From contig QXVZ01001736.1 of assembly GCA_008931825.1 (NCBI GenBank), positions 1-35,746 on the forward strand: 35,746 nt of DNA, given 5' to 3'. The position numbers and the translations under genes are program-made. Numbering within the stretch: position 1 is the stretch's first letter; every line of letters starts with the position of its first letter. The notes beneath the pieces are model-generated. The model saw only the letters and a list, made by a program, of their open reading frames with translations. It was not told the DNA's origin and did not search any database. Origin of the DNA: Phallusia fumigata (Eukaryota > Chordata > Ascidiacea > Phlebobranchia > Ascidiidae). Below, piece after piece: positions 21,501-33,500 of the stretch.

Positions 21501-24500
21501 TCAGCAAACCTCCTGATAAAGGTTTGGCTTTTTTGTGTTAACCAGACATGGGGTTGATTTGTCATTCGTGTTCAAATACTTTAGAATACAGGTTTTGCTC
21601 CTTACTGGTTTTTACAGGTTTTGCTCATGAACTTATTTGATTACTATTTCAAGAGGTAATATGAAAATTTAAACAAAGTATATTCACAAATACGAATACC
21701 AGCATTAAATTATTCGACTTCACTTTCTTGTAAAAACGAATATGTGAAATGTTTTGTTCGAATACAATTCGAATTGCTTGCACTCCAAAACAACAAAAAT
21801 ATTCATAAATATAAATACTGTTAACCATTTATTCAGATGCAGGCAATGTGTAATCGACTTCATGTCTGGTGTTAACAATGATTATAACCACTTATTGTCT
21901 TATATTGTTGTAGGTATTCATGTGTACTGCATTGCTTGTGCTGAAAAACTTAACTTCAAAATGGCAAAATATGTCGAGCTTGTTTACCATCAATTGATTC
22001 AGATAACTGACAAAAACTCAGAATACAGATTGGTAATTTTCACCAGCTCAGTGGAACACTACATAACTTCTTGCTTTGATGAGGTTGCTTTGATGATTTC
22101 AAAACTCTGCTTTTGCAAACTAAACAACTCACATGAAACACTTCTCTGTTCTACAGCACCAGGTTCCTGGTCCATTTATATGCAGAGAAGAAGAAATAAA
22201 AACTTATCTCAAACAGCAGCTTCATATTAGCCGAGGGGTTAAGGACAGTGCTGCATCAACTGACAAAGACAGAAGTTGTGTCCGGTTGATTGTTTCCTCT
22301 GCCGCTGGAATGGGTATGATTGTCTACTCTTTACTCTAGTGCAGGGCATTTCATCATGCATCCAAAACATTTAGGGCTATTATTATTTATCACCTTACTG
22401 CAGGGGACATGTTTTGTTTTCGCAGGCACCACAAATGAAAGGTTTCTGTGATTTTAGTTAGTTGGGGAGATATTTAGATTTTGGGATGCATGGGTCAATG
22501 TGGTTTGTGCTTCAAATTTGTTTGACCTTATAGCACCAGGCAATGCAATGCTCTAAATGTGTTAAATTAACAAACAATGTCCAATCGGATAAAGAAGACA
22601 GTTTGTAAAACATGACAATGTGATATATCAATTGCTATGTTTGATTTAAAACCCCAGCAATTACCCCACTAGCTCCCTAAAATGATTCTAATTATTAAAC
22701 GATGTCTGAACTGAATCTAAACTGAGGAAAATTATCAATCAATGTTGGAATTAAAAAAAATGTAAACAGTATGGAACTTATTTCACTATTTAAAGGCAAG
22801 TGTTGCCTCAAATATTGCAGTTGCTTGTGATCATCTCTTATTACGTTATAACCGTATTTTAACATAACAATGGATGATGATTCACTGCTAAACAAATACA
22901 AGTGTGCCGGCATAAACAACTCAAAACGCCAAACCTTATTGTACGTGCTTAGTTCACTTTATGAACAAGCTTGTTATGTTCTGTGCAATTATCGACCCAA
23001 GGTGGAAAAAAACCAATTAGGTGGTCGGGCCATTTCTCACCAAGTCTAAGATAACTTACCTTTGTTTTATAAATTAAAATAAGAAAAATATCTGGTGCTG
23101 CTCTGTATGTACTGTTGCCCTGATTTTTACACAAAAAAGTACATGATCTACAACTTTGCATGTGTAGAGACTGGTGTGTTTGAGTTCTGTTGTTGAGTTA
23201 TTATTATGGGTCCCCTTCCACGAAGGGGACACATATTGTTTTTACTCTTTTTTTTCTGTCTAACGCGAGTTTGTTCCCACGTTTTAGTCATGAAGGAGTT
23301 GTCTGAATTTCTTCAAATTTTCACACATGATAGATGTGTATCTGAAGTTGTGCACTGTCAACTTTTTACCCCAATTCACCCATCGGTTCACATGTAAAAT
23401 TTTGAAAATGGCAATATTAACCAAAGTAAGTCACCTAGAAGTTTTCTATTTTAGTAGCTGGTACAGTGCAATGTATTGTAATGTATTTTGTGACTTTTGT
23501 TGCGATTTACCCATTTTTTGCCTTTTTAACCCCAAAAATTCCGTTTTTTCTTACTCGAGTTTGTTCCCACGTTTTGGTCAAGAAAGAGTTGTTCAAATTT
23601 CTTTGTATTTTCACACGTGATAGATGGGTATCTGAAGTTGTGCACTGACAATTTTTTACCACTGTTCACCCNAAATTTGTAAAACTGATTTTTAAACCGA
23701 TCACGTTCTGAAAACATCACTACTATTCAGAAATTGCATGTGTGTGGGGACCCATATGTTTATGCTAGCAGAAACAATCATGTTATAAAATGCCAAGGGA
23801 ATAAGGGACCCAATGTAATGTGGGTATTGAAAATATATCCAATGTAATAAAGAAAATGGTATATGCGGAGAACATCATTTTGAGGTGGTAGTGTATGTGG
23901 AATGAAAATATCGACAACGCCACCTCTCTAGTTATTTCATGCTGTTGCATCTTGTGTCCCAATTTTTCTAATGATTTTCAGGAAAATCACTTTTTGTGAA
24001 AAGATGCAAACAGAAAGTTCAACAGACATTCGATGGCAAGGTGTTTTGTCAAAACACAACACTGCGGTTTCTTGACAAATCCATCAATATCAACGATGTT
24101 GTTGAAACATTTTATGCTCAGAAGTTTGTTGAAAATACAGAACCCCACTTTGTACACATTGATGCCACACCTTGTGTAAGCCACAGACTTGTGATTTTAA
24201 AGTGGTTTTTAGATCATATTCTGCACAATTTAATATTTTGACAGTTGGAAAAATTTGCTGACAAGTTCTTTTTTGAGTTGGTGATACTTGGATCAGTTCA
24301 GAACAGCGAAGGGGTTATTTGGAAACGACAACCAACTCATTTTTATGCCATTGAATACACTGAGCCAGAAGAACAGGTTAGAAAACAATATTTTATTTTA
24401 TTTACTTTTTTGTACTGTTTTAAAAAACTCTTTGCAGGGCATCCTTGCCTACTTTAACATACTGGATCTCTTGCCGAAGGTTAAATGTTTTACCCAAAAC

Positions 24501-27500
24501 TGTTTTGCGATCATTGAAGGAACATGAACAAGACGATGACAAAATTATGATGGACAGTAAACTGTTATCAAAGGATGTGTACCAGCGATCATACCAGTAC
24601 TTGCTTAACTATTCTGAAGAAACAGATCTTGACAATTTTACTTATGTCAAACCCACACTAAATGCCACAGAGTGTCTTAGGACCTTACTTAAATTCTGTA
24701 GCATCAAGGAGCCATCTTGGGCAGAGTTGTATCACTTTGCCAGCTTCCTCAACACACAACTAGTTAATGTTGAAAATTCCACATTTTGTAACATAGCTTT
24801 CTTTGAAGGCGATGACTATCAATCTAGTTCAACGATGTTTGGTAAATTAGAATCCAAAACATTTCCTGAATCAGATTTCAGAATGTTTGCCAAAACTGAT
24901 TTCAAGAAGTTTGTTGTTAAGTTCATGATACGAATGTCACAGGACTTTGCCACGTCGACGTTAGAAAACCTCACAGATGCGACTCGGGAAGGGGGAGGTT
25001 TGTTTGAGCTGCATCAACTCAGAAGGAGATGGGAAACAGTGCTGCACCCCTACCTGTTTTTCAACGATGATCGAGCAACAATGTCGTTTGTACATTTCAA
25101 CATCACCAAAAACGGAGACTTATGTCACCCTATTACCAACGAGACAATAGAGGCTGGAATAATGACTCCAGATCTTTTTGACGGCTTGAGAACACAAGCA
25201 GTAAAGCTGCAGCAAAATTTTGACATGGTAAGTCGACATCTAAAGCTTGCCACCCTGTGTGAAGTGTTCGGTGTGAAACCTGTCTTTGATCCCGATTCCA
25301 CATATGAACTGACAACCGACAACGTTCTGAAGATGCTCGCCATCCACATGCGATTCAGGTGCGATATTCCTGTTGTGATCATGGGAGAAACTGGCTGCGG
25401 AAAGACAAGGATGGTGGAATTTATGAGCAAGCTCAAAGTTGGCCAGGGTCATGACCGAAGGGCTGATCAAGATAAGATTAAAAATGTGGTTGTCATCCAA
25501 GTGCACGGTGGAATAACTGTTCCTATAATACAAGATAAGGTAAGAGAAGCTGTCCATTTGGCAAATCAAAACTGCAAAAGGGGAAAGTATGAAACTATTC
25601 TATTTTTGGACGAGGCGAATACCACAGAGGCCATTTATGCAATCAAAGAAGTGGTTTGTGACAGAACAGTACATGGAAAACCGTTTAGCGACTCTGGCCT
25701 AAAAATAGTGGTTGCTTGTAATCCCTACCGCAAGCACTCGGATGAAGCAATCCATGCGATGGAAAAATCTGGGTTGGGTTTCAACGTGAAGTCTAATGAT
25801 GTACTGGACAGATTTGGTGGCATACCAATGCACCACCTTGTGTATCAAGTAACCCCTCTACTGCCCAGCATGAAGCCACTGGTGTGGGACTTTGGACAAC
25901 TTAACAACGACACAGAGGAAATCTACATAAAACAGATGGTTTTGAAAGTAGAAAAGGATGTTGCAGAAGTGCCAAATGTTCCATGTCTTCCAAGAGAGGT
26001 CATTCAGATCATGGGGACCATCATAGCTGCCTCACAGAAATACATGAGAGAAAGAAGAGATGTCTGCAGTTTTGTGAGCCTACGGGATGTGGAAAGAACC
26101 ATCAAAAGCTTCAAGTGGTTTTATGAAAGGTTGGGTTTGTTGAACCCCATGATTGAGGAAGTGAAGAAAAAAGAAACTGGAGCAACAGGGACTATTCCTT
26201 ATGCCATTCGTGCATTGATACAGGCAGTTGGTATGTGTTACTATGTCTCTCTTAAAGAACGTAAAAGCTATCGAGAACTGGTGGCAAAGCACATTGGCAG
26301 GTATGCAGACATAAATGAAGCCAACATTGAGCATGAGATCATAGCTTGTCAAAATGTATTTTTGGATGCAATTAACCTTGAAAAAGACATTGCTCGCAAT
26401 GAAGCACTGAGAGAAAATGTTTTCATGATTATTGTGTGCGCTGAAATGCGAATTCCACTTTTTCTTGTTGGTAAACCTGGAAGTTCAAAATCTCTTGCTA
26501 AAACTATTGCTACTGATGTAATGCAGGGAAGTAACTCGAGAAGCAAACTGTTTCAACAACTTAAACAAATCCACATTCTGTCTTATCAATGCAGTGCAGT
26601 TTCGGACCCGGTTGGGATCGAAACAGTGTTCAATCAATGTACACAACTACAGAAGAAGCAGGATTTGAAACAGTTTGTAGCAGTTGTAGTACTGGACGAA
26701 ATGGGTCTGGCTCAATACTCAAACAAGATGCCTTTGACAGTTCTTTTTCCATTGCTGGAAGGTGGATTTGATGTCCCTGAACACAACAAGGTAGGATTTG
26801 TAGGAATTTCAAACTGGCCATTGGATCCTGCCATAATGAACAGAGGGATATTTGTTACCAGAGGAGAACCGACCAAACAGGATCTGCAACAAACAGGGAA
26901 AGCCATTTTTGAATCGGACGAAATTAAATTTCAGCAAAATTTTGGCATAGTCCAAGCTGTCACTAATGCATATGTGGAAGTATGTGCAAACCAGCAGTGG
27001 GAGTTTTTCGGTCTCAGAGATTACTATGCACTTCTGAAAATGATCTTTTATCTGGTCTCTAATGAACAGCATGTCTTGAGTTCATATGACATTCCGGTTG
27101 CTGTGCTGCGTAACTTTAGTGGCCAAAGCAACAAGGTGTTTGATACATTTGAAAAATATCTTACTAAAGTGCTACCAAGGTTTGCCCGACCAAATGTATC
27201 AGTGGTCTCTCTTGTCCATGAAAACCTGACATCAAAATTGGAAAGCCGTTTTCTTTTGCTGTTGACTAAGCAGTATGCAGCAGTGAATCTCCTTGGCAAA
27301 GTAGTGGATTCCAACACTGACTTACAAATAATTTTTGGCTCCAGTTTTCCGAAAGACCACAATTACACAGAGGTCTGTCGAAATATCAACAAAATTAAGG
27401 TTTGCATGGAGTCAGGGACAACTGTTGTGCTTCTCAACCTAAGGGATCTGTACGAATCTCTTTACGACGCACTCAATCAGCACTATGTGACCTTTGCTGG

Positions 27501-30500
27501 TCAAAGGTATGTTGACCTCGGCCTCGGTGGCCACAGAGTGACAAGCAGGATTGCTCAAAACTTCAGATTGATAATGATTGAGGAAAAAGAAGTGGTTTAC
27601 AATGAATTCCCAATCCCTCTGATAAATCGCCTGGAAAAGCACATCTTTGACATGAACAGCATTTTGGAAAATGAAGCCAAAGATGAGGTGTCAAAACTTA
27701 ATGAGTGGGTTGATAGATTTTCCACCGTCATGGGGCATCAACAACAATACTTTCGTCCCGCTGATGCATTTGTTGGCTTCCAGGATGACNAGATTGATAA
27801 TGATTGAGGAAAAAGAAGTGGTTTACAATGAATTCCCAATCCCTCTGATAAATCGCCTGGAAAAGCACATCTTTGACATGAACAGCATTTTGGAAAATGA
27901 AGCCAAAGATGAGGTGTCAAAACTTAATGAGTGGGTTGATAGATTTTCCACCGTCATGGGGCATCAACAACAATACTTTCGTCCCGCTGATGCATTTGTT
28001 GGCTTCCAGGATGACACTGCAGCATCAGCAATTTTGTCTGTACAAAATACTGAGGGAGATGTCGCTAATCAAGCAAAAGCAATTTTGTTGCAAACTGCAT
28101 CTCTTGATGCTGTTGTTCGATTAGAGAGGTCTTTGTTAAAGGGCGAGGTGCAAAAGCTTCAAAAAATTTACATAACACAGCAGTGTCATGATTCTCTAGT
28201 GGATATTCTGGCAAAAAGAGCTAGGGAGAGCATATGTACTGTCACATTTTTAGAAATCACCTCATTTTCTCCATGTTTAAACAAGCAAGACTGCAGGAAA
28301 CTGGAAACGGTACTTAATTTACCAAAAAAACAAATTAGGCTAATAACATTACAGAAGTTCCAAACTATGAAGGAATACAACGAGACTGTAACTGACTTTA
28401 TCAAATGTACAACTTTTGAAAAACAGTCCCATAATAGCCAACCATGGTTTTTGCTAATTCAGTGCCCCAAAGCTCAACAACACACCAACCTTATTGCATG
28501 TGCCAAATATCATACTATAAACAAGGCAAATGACTTTAACCATGTGGAGTTAAGGTCTCCAGTCATTATAACCTTCATTTTTACTCTGGAGAGGGGCTTG
28601 ATGCAGCCATCCAAATCATTTTCCACATTTTACAGCAATGAATGTTCATCAATCTACATTGATGAGATTCGACCAAAAAAACACCTTATCGCTGTCCACC
28701 AAATGTGGCAAATTCCTGTTTCTCAAATTTTAAAAGAGAGTTTGTCAGGTCTGAAACAAGAACAAAAAGGCCACTTTCCTGTTCACATAATAAGTTTGCT
28801 GCAGGGATGTATACCACATGCGATGGCAAAGTTGAACAACACAAAAAAAGATACCACAAGAAAACAGGTGCGAATTCTCAATGACCTATGTTTTAACTGG
28901 AAGTACAGTGTAAAATTCAGTGAGGCCTTAATGGATCATGTTATTTATGCCATAAAAGATCGTGAAAAAACTGTACAGGGATCTTGCCTTGTGCATGAAG
29001 CTTGCTCTCAAACAGCTCTTCAGGAAGGTGGCTCATTTTGCAATACTTTGTGGCTGAGGTTGAAACAACTTGTTGGCCTGGTTGTTGCAAAAGTTATAAG
29101 TATTGCTGATTCTGACAGTAACCTGGACTTGGCTCGATCTGACAATAATCATCTTGTCAACCTTTGGTTTGAATACTTCCAATCGAAGCATCTTTGTGGT
29201 GTAAAATGGAATGATGTTGCTTACGGAGCTGTGTTTACAGTGTTGTCAAAGAGAGGGTTTGACTGTCAGTTTCCATTCAGTCGCTTGTTAATTGATGAAA
29301 TGTCAAAGCACTGGTCAATGGCTGCTCAACTCAAAACAGATGATAATTTGGAAGCATTTACCAAGAAAGTGGCTGGTTCAAGTCTGTCTGGGCTTCTAAA
29401 AAAAGCTTTAAGCGGCAGTGATGAAGTGATGCTGAAAAACTTTACGCATGATCTGATTCACATTGTGTACAAACCATTCTCTGAAGATGGCACAAATGAA
29501 ATGCAAGTAATAAGTGATGCTGTGCTTGCTGTGTTTAAGAGTAGAAGGAAAAGAAAACAGGAAGTATATCTTAATCACCTGCTGGAATTATTCATGATTT
29601 ATATGGAGATACAACCCAAACTTGAATGCTTGGGAGAAATTATAGCTGCACTTTCAACAGTGTTGGAATCCTCAGATGAATGGCTCAAAACACAGGAAAG
29701 CAGTGACAAGTTTACTATCCACGTTTCTGCATTTGAATCTGTCTTACAACATCTGGACAGTGAGGCATCAGATATTGGGCAATTAGAAAACTGCCGTAGG
29801 TGGAAAATGCTGGTGTGCAACATAAGAAAAGTTGCAGAATATATAATTGAAGAAAAAGATGGAAGTGAAGAAACAATCAAGTCATGGAGGCAAATCCTGT
29901 TTATGGGGTTGTTTCTGGATCAACTTGTGCTGCCTGCCTCAAATAATAAGGATGAATACCTGAAAATCATTTCACCTTTGGCACGTCGCCTATGGATGGG
30001 TGCTACAAAGGTAAAAGATTTTGCCGATGCACAATTTCTCACCATTGTGACCAAGACACTCCAGGGATGCACAAAAACTGTTCAACTCAAAGTCTTTTGC
30101 AATTGGCAGGAAACACGCTGCAGGGCATGTCATATTTATAGAATGAACAATCCTGTGCACCTTCCTTGTGGCCACTACATTTGTGAGAAATGTGTTGTCA
30201 TTGAAGAAGGTTCCGCCAGTTGTCCAAAATGCCAAAAAAATATTCCAAATGCAAAGAACCTTCAACCTCTAACATTTACCAAGGATCAAAAAATTGAATT
30301 TGAGCGCTTTAAAACAGCCACCACAAGTTTGTTTCTAGAGTACCTGTCCACATTTTGCTTTCCCAACCCACAGAAGGTGGACAAAAATATAAACCTTAAG
30401 CCGTCAAGCAGGGAAATTTTGCTTGCACTTGAGGATTTGGTAATTTGTGATCGAAAATCCTGTCATGTTTCACCTCACTTGGAGTCAATTGATTTAAACC

Positions 30501-33500
30501 CAACAGCAAGATCATACATATTGCAGCTACTTTTGAGATGTGACAAGCCATTGGTACAAGACCAGCTTAATAGGCATTTTGAAAAAGTGAATCAGGTTGT
30601 AGAAGAAAAGAACTTGTTGGTTGACATTTACATGCAGGCAGCACAGGACAACCTGCTCAGCAGATCACTGGCCCAGGATGATCATGCTTTAATTAACATT
30701 GAGTTTGCAGAAAACTTGCTTGACAATGTGATATGGTTGCTTCAACAAAGGAATGACTTTAACCAGATTGAGCATTTTGATTTTTGTTCACAACTGATGT
30801 TTGTGTCACAAACTGTTGCTGACTGCATACACTCACTTCACAGTGATGAAATACAAAATGAGCACTTTGAAATGTTTGTGGCCAAGGTTTGCAGAAAATG
30901 TAAGAGTGGAAATTTTATTGCAATGCAGCAGTTTATTATCAAGACCATGTGCTTGCAGTTTGGAATGAATGCTTTTAACATTTTGCTTGAAGATCCTGTG
31001 TACAAGAAATTTTTGGTGCCAACAGATCTTTCACACGAGAGTTTCAAGGCTGTTGACAACCCTTACTTGCACGCTGACAATTTTGCTCTCACAGGTCAAG
31101 TATACATACAGACAAAAGATATTCTTCTCAACATAACTTACCCTTGCGACTTGACTACCACTTTCCAGCAAATTGTTCAACTAATTCAAAAGTCTCATGA
31201 CAGCATTTTCCAGGTCCTACTTGCCCTATCAGTTTGGGATGCCAACAGCAATGTATCGAAGGATCTTCGAAAACATTTTTTGGCCAACTTTATTGAAAAT
31301 CTAGAAACACACTTGATGGGTAGAGGTGATGTTTCTTTCTTTAAGGATCTTTCAACTGCAGTATTTGAAGCTTTCAAACTGAAGAACCTCTCAAAGTTAT
31401 CCAATCATAAAATCACTGAGCTGATTGTCTTGTCTGGGCTGGTTTACATATCAAGTGACAATCGGTTGCTAAAGGTATTTAAGGTTATAGTCACCAAACC
31501 AGCATCAGTCTCAACTTCATTCCTACCAACAATGCCGCAATCAAATTACTTCGATGTAAAGAATATGATGGGTCAAGAGGACACAGCAATTACACCCAAG
31601 CTGTATATGTGTCCCAACAATCATCCATACTATATTGGTGATTGCCAAAATCCTAATGCAGCGGGGCGATGCCCAGAGTGTGGAAAAAAGATTGGTGGGC
31701 AGACATATGGATTGCTTCATGAAGGAAACACTGTTGGTGACCTAACAGAAGAGTCACAGGCAGGCTACTTGCTAAAACCTGCTGAAAAAAGATCAGACCC
31801 AATACCAGAACGAAGCATGACAAAAATGTCAGTATGTGCAACAAGGGCATGTCTTCACCTTGCTTTGCTACATGGATCAAGAAATGGAAATGAAGTTCAA
31901 ATGTAAGTGTTTGTTTGGTGGATTTTTTCGTGGCATAATCCAGGCACCTGTGAACAATGGAAAATTCAACTGTTTCAGAGCACTACGGTTAAAAAGTCAA
32001 AATGATGTTTGCCCATTCTTAATAAATCAGTTGATGAAAGATCTTCAGCAGCTGTCACAATGTACTGGGAAAAGTATCGAAGATGCAATTTTGCTGATGC
32101 ACCACATATTCCAGGACATGAGAAAATACAGAGTAGGCTATGAATACTGCTATACTCTTACTGTACATGTTTGTAGCAGCTATACACTGTGTTTGTCTGT
32201 GTTACCACACATATAATATTTTTTATTATTTTTCTTGGAAAAGTAACACCTCTTTATTGAAAAAAAACAGGATAATGGCAGGGAACTAAAAATTGATACA
32301 TTGGCTGCAAGAAAACATTGGGAGGAAGCTTTCCAGCAAGAATTTCTTTCTCTGACTTTTGGAGACATAGATTTGATCATCAACACAGCACACCAAACAG
32401 TTATTAATGCTGCCAAACAAATGGAAAATCCTCTACAGAGGTAACAATCATTATGTACCCTTCAAGTTGACTCCTTTTGCTGGTTTGCTTTATGCCAAAC
32501 TTCAGATGTAGGTTCATACATAGCATGGCACCAAAAAGTGAAGACGGGCATGCTAATCAGTGATAAAACTTATAACCATATTTTTAAAAGTTATAACCAC
32601 TAAAGTATATTGGGGCAATGCTATGCCACTTAAGGTCCAATTGTTGTACCCACAGGTTTATTATGGGTCCCCTTCCTGAAAGGTTTTGGTTAACCCCGCA
32701 GACCCAGAGCTTACCCCGCTAGCCCCCTAAAATGGGTCAAAATATTAGACGATATCCAAATTTGTTGAAATGTACACAGTTTGTAGAACATGCCTTTGTG
32801 GTACATCGATTTCATTTTTAGATACCATAGCCCCGGTTACCCGCTAGCTCCCTAAAATGGGTTAAATTAATAAACAATGTTCGAATTGGATGAAATTTAC
32901 GGGGTTTGTAGAACATGTCATTGTGGTGCATCGATTTCTTTGTTTGACCCCATAACCCCATCAGTTACCCTGCCAGCCCCCTAAAATGGGTTAAATTATT
33001 AAACAATGTTCGAATTGGATGGGGGTTACACAGTTTGTAGAACATGCCATTGTAGTGCACTGATTGCTTTGTTATGACATAAAGCCTGGACATGTATCTA
33101 GAAAAATGCACAATGTAGAACTTTGCATGCGTGGGGACCCATGCATTCTGTCGGCAGAAACAATCATTTCCTAAACAGCGCAGGTAACTATAAGACCCAA
33201 TGTAAAATAATGTGAGGAATATATCATCTTCTAATATCGGGTAATAGTGTATATTGAATGTCTATATATGGTAAGCCACCCTTCTAGTTTCTGTTTTACT
33301 ATCTGCGTGCTGTTTGTTTAGGATGATAAATGAAGAAACAATGGACATGACTTTGCCAGAAGGCCCTGTTAAATGGACTTGCCCCCAACTTTGGAAATAT
33401 AGAACCAATATCACTGTTCAACACCTGAGACATAAGCTGGAAGCTTTTGACGGAAAAAGTTTGTTTGCTTTTCTACACTCCTTAACATCTAAATACGACA

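Noticed and set aside
20938-21507. 189-aa reverse-strand ORF
   Set aside because: It is antisense to the strongly conserved RNF213 exon 21218-21521 and to repeat tail; it has no domain or splice support.
24445-24447. ATG-like start of the long open frame at 24445 as the real protein start
   Set aside because: It is internal to an exon whose true 5' boundary is the acceptor at 24437. The frame begins there only because of the apparent one-base shift at 24488.
27671-27790. Separate second gene starting near 27671
   Set aside because: The leading residues come from the wrong frame of the first duplicated copy. The real protein resumes after the n within the same RNF213 exon.
25125-31880. Numerous 60-109-aa reverse-strand frames inside the giant exon
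   Set aside because: They are shadows of the conserved + strand coding sequence.
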